Positions 42,000 through 51,100 of a stretch of DNA of 64,000 bases are shown piece after piece. Source of the stretch: Terriglobia bacterium. Its GTDB lineage: Bacteria; Acidobacteriota; Terriglobia; Acidiferrales; UBA7541. Position 1 is the stretch's first letter. Each line of letters opens with the position of its first letter. Both the position numbers and the translations under genes were made by a program. The notes under the pieces were generated by a model, which saw only the letters and a list, made by a program, of their open reading frames with translations, did not search any database and was not told the origin of the DNA. The DNA lies in the NCBI GenBank assembly GCA_020073605.1, contig JAIQEW010000002.1, positions 62,001 through 126,000 on the forward strand, in the 5' to 3' direction.

Positions 42000-43613
42000 T
42001 CACGCGGCGGCCGCGGCCTGCGGGCGCATTCTCTTGTAAATCGCCAGGACCAGAGCGCCGAGCCCCCAAGCAATTATGGCGAAAAATGCCATCCACCGGA
42101 CGTAAGGTAACGTCATCAGAACTTGTTGAACCCCCAACCCGAGGGCCAGCCGCCCGATTGCCCCGCCTACTCCCACTCCCGCGCCCAGCAGTTTTTCGCC
42201 AAGCCACGAGGCGGTGATTACCTGCGCGGAATACACTGCAATCGCCCACAACAGTAGCCCTGCGATTCCAATGCCCAGGCCCACGATGGTGAAACAAACG
42301 AGAATCGCCACGATGGGCGTGGCAATCCCGAAGACCAGGCCGAATACCAGCGCGGGGCCGATTCTCCTGCTGGCATGCACGGCGTCAGAAGAAAATCCCG
42401 GAGCGACGAGGAGCATGACGAGACCAAGCAGGAAGGCCGCTCCCCAGAAGAGCACCTGGTGCCAGTAATAGCGCGGCGAGGCATAGTCCGGCCCGCGATG
42501 CCTGATCGTGATGTCGGCGGGGCCCGCGAGCTTTGCACTGGGCGAAATGTCCGGCTGGCGGCTTCCTTCGTACTTCAACTTCCCGCCGATTTGGGCGGAG
42601 GGGCCAATCGTGAGCCGGTCGCCTCGGATCGTAGCATCGCGCCCCAGCACGCCATCGATTTCGAGATCGCCCCCAAAGGAGAGAAGGTCGCCTGAGACCC
42701 GGCCGTTCAGATCGGTGGCGCCGGAAAAAAACGTCATCGTGCCGCCCACGACGGCCTTTTGGCCCAACTCCATCGCGCCGGCCCCGGCAATCACATTCTT
42801 GCCGATGGGCCCGTTCAGCGTGAGATTCTGCGCCCAGACGCGCACGTTGCCGTCCACGGGGCCATCCACGCGAAGTGCTTGCGCAAAACAGATGATGTCT
42901 CCCTTGACGTGGCCGCTCACGGTCACGACGTTCGAGAAGACGATGAGATCGCCATCCACATCCCCGTCGATGCGCGTGCGCTGAGCCGCCGTCACGATCA
43001 GATCGTTCTTCACTTCCTGTCCGGCGGGAAGGGTGTAACTCGGGTTGCCGCGCTCCACATCGGCGGCCTGCGCGGAGGGAGGCAGCGCCAGCGCGCACAC
43101 GAGTGCGCCCATCACAAACGCAATCGCCGTGAAGCGCCTCCACTGCTTCCTCAGCAGCCAGACCGCCACCGTTCCAAGAGTCGCCACCGCCAAAAATTGC
43201 GTTAGACTTCGCATCACGTCCCATCCTTTCCAAAAAGCACCGCTGAAGAAGAGCATGGTCAGAAGATTCCCCTGCGTGAAGCCGGCTTGCGATGCCTGCG
43301 CGAGCCACGGCTCGACGAAGCCGCTCCAGAGCGTATAGGCGCCGCCGACAGCGAGCCCGAATGACGCAATCCATCCCCAGTTGGCCCCGTCCCGCTCCGG
43401 CGCTGCGATCAGGCGGGCGGGAATCGGTTCGTCTTCCGCAAGGAGCGCCTGCCGCAGCCAGACGCCTTCGCTCTCGAGCGCGCGGAGGAGTTCGCGGCAC
43501 GCGGCGCACGAAGCCAGGTGTGTCGAGACCTCGCGCACGCGGCCTTCGTCGAGCTGGCGTTCGAGATAGAGCAGGCCGGTCACTTCATCGAAATGGTCGT
43601 CGAGGTGGCTCAT
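42000..43613 (-). CDS. Zinc-finger anti-sigma factor fused to bactofilin-like/membrane domain
   Basis: 537 residues. N-terminal zf-HC2 (HLASCAACRELLRALESEG, H-x3-C-x2-C) expected to bind the ECF sigma factor encoded just upstream. Membrane helices follow (NWGWIASFGLAVGGAYTLW; LAVATLGTVAVWLLRK; FTAIAFVMGALVCALALPP). Then a right-handed parallel beta-helix with short repeats (RTRIDGDVDGDLIVFSNVVTVSGHVKGDIICFAQALRVDGPVDGNV), typical of bactofilins/polymer-forming proteins, and four more hydrophobic helices at the C-terminus. So anti-sigma, beta-helix and membrane transport-like parts sit in one chain. Its ATG overlaps the end of the sigma gene by 4 bases (ATGA). Confidence 0.8.
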   Translation of the reverse strand: MSHLDDHFDEVTGLLYLERQLDEGRVREVSTHLASCAACRELLRALESEGVWLRQALLAEDEPIPARLIAAPERDGANWGWIASFGLAVGGAYTLWSGFVEPWLAQASQAGFTQGNLLTMLFFSGAFWKGWDVMRSLTQFLAVATLGTVAVWLLRKQWRRFTAIAFVMGALVCALALPPSAQAADVERGNPSYTLPAGQEVKNDLIVTAAQRTRIDGDVDGDLIVFSNVVTVSGHVKGDIICFAQALRVDGPVDGNVRVWAQNLTLNGPIGKNVIAGAGAMELGQKAVVGGTMTFFSGATDLNGRVSGDLLSFGGDLEIDGVLGRDATIRGDRLTIGPSAQIGGKLKYEGSRQPDISPSAKLAGPADITIRHRGPDYASPRYYWHQVLFWGAAFLLGLVMLLVAPGFSSDAVHASRRIGPALVFGLVFGIATPIVAILVCFTIVGLGIGIAGLLLWAIAVYSAQVITASWLGEKLLGAGVGVGGAIGRLALGLGVQQVLMTLPYVRWMAFFAIIAWGLGALVLAIYKRMRPQAAAAA

Positions 43614-44224
43614 GATTTGCCTCCCGCGGAAGCTCTCTGGGCGCCCGCGCCGCTTTCGCTCAGCGCGTCGCGCAACTGATGCCGCGCGCGCAGCAGCAAC
43701 ACGCCGACGAACGCGCGGCGCACGCCCAGGGTGTCCGCAATTTCGTCGTAACTCATGTCCGCGTAGTAGCGCAGCACGAGCGCCATCCGCGCGCGATCGG
43801 GCAGCTTGGCGAGGCCCGTGCGCACCTCTTTGCTGGTGTGTTCGGTCTGGAGGCGTTCGAGCTGGCCCGGGTCGGGGTGCTCGAGCGGAAGAGTGTCCAG
43901 GTCGCCGGTCTCGAGGTCCTGGCGGATGCGGCGGCGGCGCAGCGTGTCCCAGCAGTGATTGCTCGCAACCTTATAGAGCCACGCCGTGAACGGCCGCGAG
44001 GAATCGTAGGTGCCGAGTTTCTGTCGCACTTTCATGAAGATTTCCGTTGTCGCGTCTTCGGCGTCCTCGCGGGCCGGCAGCAGCCGCCGGCAAAACCGGA
44101 AAATAGCCGGCGCGTACCGGCGATAGAGCTCGCCCCAGGCGTCGGCATCGCCCGCCCGGACTTGGGACAGCACTTGCGCCAATTCGGCTTCGCTCATCGC
44201 CTCGGTTGTCGAATGCCTGTCCAT
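43610..44224 (-). CDS. ECF-type RNA polymerase sigma factor
   Basis: 204 residues. Region 2: LYRRYAPAIFRFCRRLLPAREDAEDATTEIFMKV and TAWLYKVASNHCWDTLRRRR. Region 4: LPDRARMALVLRYYADMSYDEIADTLGVRRAFVGVLLLRARHQLRDAL. No region 3, so ECF (sigma-70 group 4). Overlaps the anti-sigma gene by 4 bases; the pair is the standard sigma/anti-sigma unit. The first ATG at 44224 has no Shine-Dalgarno and lies only 6 bases after a CGTATC box, consistent with a leaderless, autoregulated mRNA; ATG at 44197 is the alternative start. Confidence 0.92.
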   Translation of the reverse strand: MDRHSTTEAMSEAELAQVLSQVRAGDADAWGELYRRYAPAIFRFCRRLLPAREDAEDATTEIFMKVRQKLGTYDSSRPFTAWLYKVASNHCWDTLRRRRIRQDLETGDLDTLPLEHPDPGQLERLQTEHTSKEVRTGLAKLPDRARMALVLRYYADMSYDEIADTLGVRRAFVGVLLLRARHQLRDALSESGAGAQRASAGGKS

Positions 44225-44229
44225 TGTTT

Positions 44230-44258
44230 GATACGCAGGGCCGCCAGGAAATATTTCA
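44230..44258 (-). promoter_or_regulatory. ECF-type autoregulatory promoter of the sigma gene
   Basis: Minus strand TGAAAT (44258-44253), 17 bases, CGTATC (44235-44230), the same form as ECF promoters such as Bacillus SigW (TGAAAC-N16-CGTA). The transcript would start at about the ATG. Confidence 0.55.
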
Positions 44259-44333
44259 CAAGTATCACAAATCAGCCCACTTGTCTGCGAAACATGACTT
44301 CTGCCACGGGGGCCGGAAGCCTCGCACGCGGTC

Positions 44334-44342
44334 TGGTATACT
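44334..44342 (+). promoter_or_regulatory. Extended -10 promoter of polA
   Basis: TG-G-TATACT (TATACT 44337-44342), no -35, about 70 bases before the polA ATG at 44413. Matches the TG-n-TATA type seen elsewhere in the window. Confidence 0.5.
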
Positions 44343-44412
44343 CCCCTGCCTGTGCGTCACCTGCCTCGGAGCGGCACGCCGCGCGGCAGTTGACGCCAAT
44401 CATTCGATTCGC

Positions 44413-47064
44413 ATGCCTGCCAAGGAATCAAAACGCCTGTTCCTGATCGACGCGATGGGCTACATCTTCCGCGCCTTCTACGCGCCCATGCCTCAGCGGC
44501 TGCGCGGCCCCTCGGGCGTGCCGACGAACGTCCCCTACCTGTTTGCGAACATGATTCGCAAGCTCGTGAAAAACTGGAAGCCGGATTACCTGGCCGTGGT
44601 CTTCGATGTATCGGCGCCGACGTTTCGCGACGAGCTCTTCGCCTCGTACAAGGCGCAGCGCCCGCCGATGCCCGAGGATCTTGCCCTGCAGTTGCCTTAC
44701 GTCCGCCGCTACTGTGAGGCGATGCGACTGCCCATCCTCGAATATCCCGGATACGAAGCCGACGACGTGATCGGCACGCTCGCGCACCAGGCGGCCAAGA
44801 AGGATCTCGAGGTTCTCATCGTGACGAGCGACAAGGACCTGATGCAGCTCGTCGGCAAGCGCGTGCGAGTGCTGAATCCCGCGAAGGGCGATCTGGTGAT
44901 TGATGAAAAGAAGGTCGAGGAGCTCATGGGCGTCCCTCCGGAAAAAGTGCGGGACGTCATGGCCTTGATGGGTGATTCGATCGACAACATTCCCGGCGCG
45001 CGCGATCCCAACGAGAAGCCCGCTCCCGGCGAGCGGCGGAAACCAGGTATTGGTGAAGTTGGTGCGCGAAAGCTGATTCAACAGTACGGCAGCGCCGAAG
45101 AGGCCCTAGCACACGCGGGCGAAGTGAAGCCGGCGAGCTACCGCGAGGCGCTCGAAAAGCACGGCGAGTTCGTCCGGCTCAGCAAGCAGCTCGCCACGAT
45201 CCCGACCGATGCTCCCGTGCCGCTTTCGCTCGATGCGCTGCGGATGCAGGAGCCGGACTCCGCCGCGCTGCGCGAACTCTATGGCGAGCTCGGCTTCACG
45301 TCGCTGCTCAAGGAACTTGCCCCGGCGGCGGAGGCTCGGGCGACCGACTACACGGCGCTCGATTCACCCGCGGCACTTCGAAAGTTTCTGGAGGCAGTCC
45401 CTCGCGGCCAGGACACCGCCGTCTGGCTTTCGCTCGACGCCGAGGAACCCGACGACGAAGGTTTCGGAACTCACGTCCTTGGGATCGAAGTTTCGACGAT
45501 GCCGGGATCGGCCTGCACCGTAGCGAATGATGCCGAGAACAAAACTCTCGCGGCGATGTGCGATTGGCTGGCCGATCCGAAGTGTCCAAAAGTCGTGCAC
45601 GACCCAAAGCTGTTTCATCTGCTGGGCGGGGTCGATGCTCCGGGGAGCGCCGAAGCCGTCGCCGGTATCCGCCACGCCACGATGCTCTACTCCTATCTCC
45701 TCCGTCCCACGACGGCAAATCACGCTTTCGCCGAGGCCGTCCTTCGACAGTTGAATCAGACTTTGTCCGGCGCGCCCGGCGAGCGGGCGGATCTTCTGCT
45801 GCGGCTCGCGCCCGCCCTCCGCGCGGAAGTCGAGAAGCAAGGCCTCGCGGAAATCTACGAGAGCATCGACCTGCCGCTTGCGCCCGTGCTCGCCCGCATG
45901 GAAGCCACGGGCGTCCGCGTGGATCCGCACGAGCTCGACAGGATTTCAGCGAAAGCGCAGGAAGAGATCGGCAGATTGGAGAAAGACATCTACGAGCTTG
46001 CGGGATTCGAGTTCAACATCCGATCCACCCAGCAGCTCGCGGAAGTCCTCTTCGACAAACTCAATCTGCAAATGCCGCGGCGCATCCGCGCCAAGGCTCG
46101 TTCGACCGCCGCGGAAGTCTTGGAAGAGTTGGCGCTGGTTCATGAGCTGCCAAAAAAGATACTGGAGCACCGCGAACTCGCGAAACTGAAATCGACGTAT
46201 GCCGACACTCTGCCTCAACTGATCCATCCCTCGACGGGCCGCCTGCACACACGAATCAGCCAGACCGGCACGGCCACCGGACGGCTGAGTTCGTCGAATC
46301 CAAACCTGCAAAATATTCCCGTGCGCACGGAGCTCGGCCGCGAAATCCGCGCCGCGTTCATCGCCTCCCCGGGACGCCTGCTGCTTTCCGCGGACTATTC
46401 GCAGATCGAGTTGCGCATCCTGGCGCATCTCTCCGAGGACCCGGTCCTCGTGGAAGCCTTCCGCCGCGGCGAAGACATCCATTCCCGCACGGCCCAGGAG
46501 GTGTTCGACGTGGCGCCCTTCGCGCAGACGCCCGAGCACCGGCGCGTCGCCAAAGTGATCAATTTCGGCGTGATCTACGGCCTTTCAGCGTTCGGCCTGG
46601 CCCAGCAGCTCGGGATCGACACGAAAGAGGCTTCAAAATTCATCGGCGCGTACTTCGAGCGCTACAGCGGCGTGAAGAAATATCTCGACGCGCAAATCGC
46701 CGATGTCCGCAAGGCCGGATTCACGCGGACCCTTTTCGGGCGCATCCGGCCGATTCCCGAAATCAATTCCCCGCAGCCGAATTTGCGCAGCTTTGCCGAG
46801 CGCACCGCGATGAACACTCCGATGCAGGGCGCCGCCGCGGACCTGATCAAGCTCGCTATGATCGAGCTCGACCGCCGTCTCGCGGGCGAATTCAAGTCGC
46901 AGATGATCCTGCAAGTCCACGACGAATTGCTGTTTGAGGCGCCCGAAGAGGAAATTCCGCGGCTGACGAAGCTCGTCAAGGAAGTGATGGAGGGTGTGCA
47001 CGAGCTGCGCGTCCCGCTCGTGGTGGATACGAAGGCTGGCCCGAACTGGCGCGACATGAAGTGA
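44413..47064 (+). CDS. polA: DNA polymerase I
   Basis: 883 residues. 5' nuclease domain (RLFLIDAMGYIFRAFYAPM; VVFDVSAPTFRDELFASYKAQR; GYEADDVIGTLAHQAAKK; SDKDLMQLVG). Polymerase domain complete: motif A SADYSQIELRILAHLSED, motif B RRVAKVINFGVIYGLSAFG, motif C QVHDELLFEAPEEE, and the helix-hairpin-helix region MEATGVRVD. The middle 3'-5' exonuclease-like domain (about residues 320-480) is degenerate: DAE can stand for motif I but the motif II Asp (NLKYD) is Phe (DPKLF) and motif III (YAAEDAD) is APGERAD. ATG at 44413; upstream in-frame sequence runs into the sigma gene's promoter. Fills Okazaki and repair gaps. Confidence 0.95.
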   Translation: MPAKESKRLFLIDAMGYIFRAFYAPMPQRLRGPSGVPTNVPYLFANMIRKLVKNWKPDYLAVVFDVSAPTFRDELFASYKAQRPPMPEDLALQLPYVRRYCEAMRLPILEYPGYEADDVIGTLAHQAAKKDLEVLIVTSDKDLMQLVGKRVRVLNPAKGDLVIDEKKVEELMGVPPEKVRDVMALMGDSIDNIPGARDPNEKPAPGERRKPGIGEVGARKLIQQYGSAEEALAHAGEVKPASYREALEKHGEFVRLSKQLATIPTDAPVPLSLDALRMQEPDSAALRELYGELGFTSLLKELAPAAEARATDYTALDSPAALRKFLEAVPRGQDTAVWLSLDAEEPDDEGFGTHVLGIEVSTMPGSACTVANDAENKTLAAMCDWLADPKCPKVVHDPKLFHLLGGVDAPGSAEAVAGIRHATMLYSYLLRPTTANHAFAEAVLRQLNQTLSGAPGERADLLLRLAPALRAEVEKQGLAEIYESIDLPLAPVLARMEATGVRVDPHELDRISAKAQEEIGRLEKDIYELAGFEFNIRSTQQLAEVLFDKLNLQMPRRIRAKARSTAAEVLEELALVHELPKKILEHRELAKLKSTYADTLPQLIHPSTGRLHTRISQTGTATGRLSSSNPNLQNIPVRTELGREIRAAFIASPGRLLLSADYSQIELRILAHLSEDPVLVEAFRRGEDIHSRTAQEVFDVAPFAQTPEHRRVAKVINFGVIYGLSAFGLAQQLGIDTKEASKFIGAYFERYSGVKKYLDAQIADVRKAGFTRTLFGRIRPIPEINSPQPNLRSFAERTAMNTPMQGAAADLIKLAMIELDRRLAGEFKSQMILQVHDELLFEAPEEEIPRLTKLVKEVMEGVHELRVPLVVDTKAGPNWRDMK

Positions 47065-47204
47065 TGCAAGAAAATGGAAAGCAGGCATTGTGGCGCGGGA
47101 CGAGGCGGCGGCAGGCGGCTTCATCCTTCTCGGTGAACTCTGCGCCCGCTCTGCCTTCTCTGTGTTAATGTTTTCGTCTTTCGATCAAAGAGCGAGGTGA
47201 AGGG

Positions 47205-47582
47205 ATGGCACCAGGTCACGGCGAAGGGTTCCTGAAGCTCGTGAGAGATGCGAAGTCGCGCGTCAAGGAAGAGGACTTCCGCGAGACGAAGAAGAGGCTC
47301 GACGCCGGCGAAAGAATCATCCTGGTGGACACGCGCGAGGACGCCGAATGGGCGCGCGGCCACATCCCCGGCGCGATCCACCTCGGCAAGGGCATCATCG
47401 AGCGCGATATCGAGAAGACGGTCCCCGACAAGGAAGCGCAGATCGTCCTGTATTGCGGCGGCGGATTCCGGTCCGCGCTCGCGGCGGAAAACCTTCAGAA
47501 GATGGGCTACCGCAACGTGATCTCGATGGATGGCGGCTGGCGCGGCTGGACCGAGGCCGGCTTCCCCATCATTCGGGATTGA
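47205..47582 (+). CDS. Single-domain rhodanese
   Basis: 125 residues. ERIILVDTREDAEWARGHIPGAIHLGKG, then IVLYCGGGFRSALAAENLQKMGYRNVISMDGGW is the family signature with active-site loop CGGGFRS, a variation on the usual CxxGxRS. Sulfurtransferase or thiol carrier; partner unknown. ATG at 47205 with GCGAGGTGAAGGG upstream. Lies between polA (141-base gap) and tRNA-Asn. Confidence 0.88.
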   Translation: MAPGHGEGFLKLVRDAKSRVKEEDFRETKKRLDAGERIILVDTREDAEWARGHIPGAIHLGKGIIERDIEKTVPDKEAQIVLYCGGGFRSALAAENLQKMGYRNVISMDGGWRGWTEAGFPIIRD

Positions 47583-47613
47583 GATTCGCTGCTTCTTCGC
47601 GCCCGGAGAGAGT

Positions 47614-47689
47614 TGGCTGGGGCGGTTGGACTCGAACCAACACCGTCCTCATTAACAGTGAGGTGCCCTACCGATTGGACCACGCCCCA
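47614..47689 (-). tRNA. tRNA-Asn (GUU anticodon)
   Basis: 76 nt on the minus strand with CCA encoded. Acceptor TGGGGCG/CGCCCCA (7 bp), D-stem GTCC/GGGC, anticodon arm CCTCA-CTGTTAA-TGAGG with GTT in the loop, T-arm GTTGG-TTCGAGT-CCAAC, and discriminator G. Only tRNA seen in the window. Confidence 0.95.
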
Positions 47690-47715
47690 ACTCGGTTGCG
47701 GATGCTTCTACCTAG

Positions 47716-47744
47716 AATTTACACGAATCTGGCGCGGACGTGAA
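47716..47744 (-). promoter_or_regulatory. Possible tRNA-Asn promoter
   Basis: Minus strand TTCACG (47744-47739), 17 bases, TAAATT (47721-47716), about 27 bases before the tRNA 5' end. Both hexamers are 4 of 6 matches. Confidence 0.4.
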
Positions 47745-47869
47745 TGCGCATCGAAAAGTTTTTTGAGCGTCGCGGCTTGAGCCGCGCGGCGAAGAAGAAG
47801 TGAACGCAGGCACCCCCGCCGCGCGTTCGAGAGGGATAGGTGAAGGTCCTGGCCCGGCGGAAATGGTCC

Positions 47870-47927
47870 GGGGAAGGAAGCCGGCCCAGCCCTCAATCCC
47901 CGAAGGGATCCTCGGCTTTCCTTCCCC
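47870..47927. repeat. Long imperfect hairpin upstream of uvrA
   Basis: GGGGAAGGAAGCCG pairs with CGGCTTTCCTTCCCC with one unpaired base, and an ATCCC-cgaa-GGGAT hairpin lies inside. No T-tract on either side, so it is not an ordinary terminator. Not matched to SRP RNA, 6S RNA or RNase P RNA. Confidence 0.5.
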
Positions 47928-48110
47928 TGACTCAAAACATAGGGCACGCGAAAAACCAAACCTAAGCTGCTGAAATCACACGTGTTTTATTTGGAGTCCA
48001 CGGTAAAAAGTCCCCGGCGCCAGTAAAAATTCCGGCTGCGAGTCGAAGCGCGAAAAGTTTCCGCCAAAAGAAAAGCGAAGAGAAGAACTTCGTGCACTGG
48101 TGTGCCCTGC

Positions 48111-48140
48111 TTGACCGCGGCGACGCGTTCTTGCTACGTT
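48111..48140 (+). promoter_or_regulatory. Possible uvrA promoter
   Basis: TTGACC (48111-48116) with TACGTT (48135-48140), 18 bases. The predicted start about 48147 is right at the palindrome beginning at 48148, which could then be an operator. Confidence 0.4.
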
Positions 48141-48147
48141 GAAAGAT

Positions 48148-48198
48148 TACACTGGGCTCATTCTACCCAGTGTAGAGATGGCCCCTCTGTGCAGGGGC
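48148..48198 (+). promoter_or_regulatory. Two palindromes in the uvrA leader
   Basis: TACACTGGG (48148-48156) pairs perfectly with CCCAGTGTA (48166-48174) across 9 bases. GCCCCT (48181-48186) pairs with AGGGGC (48193-48198). They fill the leader between the predicted start and the ATG at 48208. Either a repressor site (an SOS operator would make sense) or leader hairpins that block the ribosome site; no GGAG ribosome site is visible. Confidence 0.5.
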
Positions 48199-48207
48199 AC
48201 TCCACCC

Positions 48208-51015
48208 ATGGGCCTGAAGAAAATCATCATCCGGGGCGCCCGGCAGCACAATCTCAAGAACATCAGCCTGGAAATCCCGCGCAACACCCTGACGGTCATC
48301 ACGGGGCTCTCCGGCTCCGGCAAATCCTCGCTCGCGTTCGACACGCTCTACGCCGAGGGCCAGCGCCGCTACGTCGAATCACTCTCGGCCTACGCGCGGC
48401 AGTTCCTCGACCAGATGGAGCGCCCCGAGGTGGATTCAATCGAAGGCCTATCGCCCTCGATTGCGATCGAGCAGAAGACCACCACGCGCTCGCCTCGCTC
48501 GACTGTCGGGACGATCACGGAAATCTACGACTACCTGCGCGTCGTTTACAGCGCCATCGGCACGCCCCACTGCCCGAAATGCGGCAAGCCGATCGCGCGA
48601 CAATCCACCGAGCAGATCGTGCAGGCCGTAATGGCGCTCAAGCCGGAAGACCGCATCATGGTCCTCGCGCCGGTGGTCCGCGGGCGCAAGGGCGAATACA
48701 AGAAGGAACTCGAAAAGTACGCGAAGGAGGGCTACGTCCGCGCGCGCATCGATGGCGAGCTTGTGAATCTCGACGAGCCGCACGCGCTCGACCGGCGGAA
48801 GAATCACACGATCGAAATCGTCGTGGACCGCCTGCTGCTGAAAGGCGGCATCGCGCATCGGCTCGAGCAATCGATCGAAACGGCGCTGAAGCTCACCGGA
48901 GGGCTCGTCACGATCGCCGTCGTGGGCGGCGAGGAGCGCGTGTACTCCGAAAAACTCGCATGCCCGGACTGCGGCATCTCGGTGCCCCTGCTCGAGCCGC
49001 GCTCATTCAGTTTCAATTCGCCGTACGGCGCCTGCACGGAGTGCCACGGCCTCGGTTCGAAATACGATTTCGACCCGGCAAAGGTGATCGTGGATTGGAC
49101 CAAGCCGCTCTTCGACGGCGGCCTCGGCCCGGGCTCCGGCTCGGGGCATCTCCAGCGCACGCTGCGAATCGCCGCCGCCGCGCACGGCTTCGATCTTGAT
49201 ACGCCGTTCGAGAAAATGCCGCGCAAGGTGCAGAACCTGGTTCTGCGTGGCAATCCTTCGAACGGAAGCTCGGACAAGGGTTTGCACTTCCAGGGAATTC
49301 TGGGGCATCTCGAAGGCAGCCTCGGTGACTCGAACTCCGACAATTACCGCGAATGGCTCACGCAGTACATGTCGCCCGCGCCGTGCGCCGCCTGTAACGA
49401 GCGCCGGCTGCGGCCCGAAAGCCTCGCCGTGAAAATCGCCGGGCTTTCGATCGCGGACTTCACCGCGCTCGCGCTCACCGAGGCACGTCCCGCGGTGGAC
49501 AAGATACGCAGCCGCCTCACGCTTCGGCAGCGCAAAATCGCGGGACGCCCGCTCGGCGAAATCGCCGAGCGCATCGATTTCCTCCTCGCGGTTGGGCTGG
49601 GTTACCTGACGCTCGCGCGCTCCGCCTCGACCCTCTCGGGCGGCGAAGCCCAGCGCATTCGCCTCGCCACGCAAATCGGCTCACGCCTGCGCGGAGTGCT
49701 CTACGTCCTCGATGAGCCTTCCATCGGCCTGCACGCGCGCGACAACGGCCGCCTGCTCTCGACGCTTGAGACGCTGCGCGACCTCGGCAACACGGTTCTC
49801 GTCGTCGAGCACGACGAGGAAACGATTCGCCGCGCCAACTACGTCGTCGACCTCGGCCCCGGCGCCGGAAGTGCGGGAGGGTATCTGGTCGCATCCGGCT
49901 CGCCCGCCGAAATCGAGGCGAATCCGGCGTCGCTCACCGGAAGATATCTTTCCGGACAAATGAAAATCCCCGTTCCAGCGGAGCGCCGCAGCCCGAACGG
50001 CAAGTCGATTACGATTTTCGGCGCGCATGGCAACAATCTGAAGAACATCGATGTCGCGATCCCGCTCGGACTTCTGACGGTCGTCACCGGCGTTTCGGGC
50101 TCCGGGAAATCGACGCTCGTGAACGATATTCTGTATCGCGCGCTCGCGGCGAAACTCTATCGCTCGATGGAAAAGCCCGGCGCGCATCGCGCCATCCTTG
50201 GCATCGAGCACATCGACAAGGTGGTTCAAATCGACCAGGCGCCTATCGGCCGCACGCCGCGCTCGAATCCCGCCACCTACACCGGAGTCTTCGCGCCCAT
50301 TCGCGAGCTTTTCTCCATGCTGCCCGAATCGCGCGAGCGCGGATACAAGCCGGGGCGTTTCAGCTTCAACGTGAAGGGCGGCCGCTGCGAGGCGTGCCAG
50401 GGCGGCGGCCAGCGACGGATTGAGATGAACTTCCTGCCGGACGTGTACGTCACCTGCGAGGTCTGCCGCGGCAAGCGCTACAATGCCGAGACGCTCGCGG
50501 CCCGCTACAAAGGCCTGTCGATTTCAGACCTGCTCGATCTTCCGATCGAAGAGGCGCTCAAGGCGCTCGAAAACATTCCTGCGATCCAGCAGAAGCTCCA
50601 AACGCTCGCCGACGTCGGCTTGGGTTACATCCAGCTCGGGCAATCGGCGACCACGCTTTCCGGCGGCGAAGCCCAGCGCACCAAACTGGCGCGCGAGCTT
50701 TCCCGCAGGCAGACGGGCCGCACTCTCTACATTCTCGACGAGCCGACCACCGGGCTGCATTTCGACGATGTGAAAAAGTTGATGGACGTGCTGAACCGCC
50801 TCGTCGGGCTCGGCAACACGGTGCTGATCATCGAGCACAATCTCGACGTGATCAAACAGGCCGATTGGATCATCGACCTCGGTCCTGAGGGTGGTGAGGC
50901 GGGCGGGCGCGTTGTGGCGCAAGGCTCGCCAGAGCTGGTCGCGCGGAGCAAGAAGTCGTACACGGGCCAGATCCTCGCCCGCGCGCTCAATGGTGCAAAC
51001 GGGCGCCGCTCATGA
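48208..51015 (+). CDS. uvrA: Excinuclease ABC subunit A
   Basis: 935 residues. Nucleotide-excision-repair damage sensor, ATPase dimer acting with UvrB. Two ABC modules: first Walker [10 protein letters not shown] (about 32), signature [17 protein letters not shown], Walker [16 protein letters not shown]; second Walker [10 protein letters not shown] (about 628), [17 protein letters not shown], Walker [16 protein letters not shown]. Zinc sites: CPKCGKPIA with [24 protein letters not shown], and [33 protein letters not shown]. Preceded by a palindromic leader; ATG at 48208 ([10 protein letters not shown]) fits the family start. An earlier in-frame start would run through the palindromes. Confidence 0.97.
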   Translation: MGLKKIIIRGARQHNLKNISLEIPRNTLTVITGLSGSGKSSLAFDTLYAEGQRRYVESLSAYARQFLDQMERPEVDSIEGLSPSIAIEQKTTTRSPRSTVGTITEIYDYLRVVYSAIGTPHCPKCGKPIARQSTEQIVQAVMALKPEDRIMVLAPVVRGRKGEYKKELEKYAKEGYVRARIDGELVNLDEPHALDRRKNHTIEIVVDRLLLKGGIAHRLEQSIETALKLTGGLVTIAVVGGEERVYSEKLACPDCGISVPLLEPRSFSFNSPYGACTECHGLGSKYDFDPAKVIVDWTKPLFDGGLGPGSGSGHLQRTLRIAAAAHGFDLDTPFEKMPRKVQNLVLRGNPSNGSSDKGLHFQGILGHLEGSLGDSNSDNYREWLTQYMSPAPCAACNERRLRPESLAVKIAGLSIADFTALALTEARPAVDKIRSRLTLRQRKIAGRPLGEIAERIDFLLAVGLGYLTLARSASTLSGGEAQRIRLATQIGSRLRGVLYVLDEPSIGLHARDNGRLLSTLETLRDLGNTVLVVEHDEETIRRANYVVDLGPGAGSAGGYLVASGSPAEIEANPASLTGRYLSGQMKIPVPAERRSPNGKSITIFGAHGNNLKNIDVAIPLGLLTVVTGVSGSGKSTLVNDILYRALAAKLYRSMEKPGAHRAILGIEHIDKVVQIDQAPIGRTPRSNPATYTGVFAPIRELFSMLPESRERGYKPGRFSFNVKGGRCEACQGGGQRRIEMNFLPDVYVTCEVCRGKRYNAETLAARYKGLSISDLLDLPIEEALKALENIPAIQQKLQTLADVGLGYIQLGQSATTLSGGEAQRTKLARELSRRQTGRTLYILDEPTTGLHFDDVKKLMDVLNRLVGLGNTVLIIEHNLDVIKQADWIIDLGPEGGEAGGRVVAQGSPELVARSKKSYTGQILARALNGANGRRS

Positions 51016-51100
51016 TGAGCCCTATGCCTTGCGCCGAAACGAGTGTGCCGGTAAAGTGCGATGATTCATCGCGGCTGCGCACGGCGCGCCGCCAACGATC

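Larger units (their letters stand above)
47690..48207. other. Intergenic region tRNA-Asn / uvrA with hairpins
   Basis: 518 bases without a supported gene. From left: possible tRNA promoter (47716-47744), a perfect CGCGGCT-tg-AGCCGCG palindrome (47771-47786), then a long imperfect hairpin: GGGGAAGGAA-GCCG (47870-47883) against CGGCTTTCCTTCCCC (47913-47927), with an internal ATCCC-cgaa-GGGAT stem. The right part (about 47940-48110) is purine-rich with no element named. The uvrA promoter and leader follow. A minus-strand open frame over 47708-47959 is not credible. Confidence 0.5.

Noticed and set aside
47820-47930. SRP (4.5S) RNA
   Set aside because: GGTCCGGGGAAGGAAGCC recalls the SRP tip, but the conserved CAGG...AGCA internal loop is absent.
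47708-47959. Small minus-strand protein gene beside tRNA-Asn
   Set aside because: Leucine/arginine-rich frame typical of chance; no ribosome site and it covers a structured repeat.
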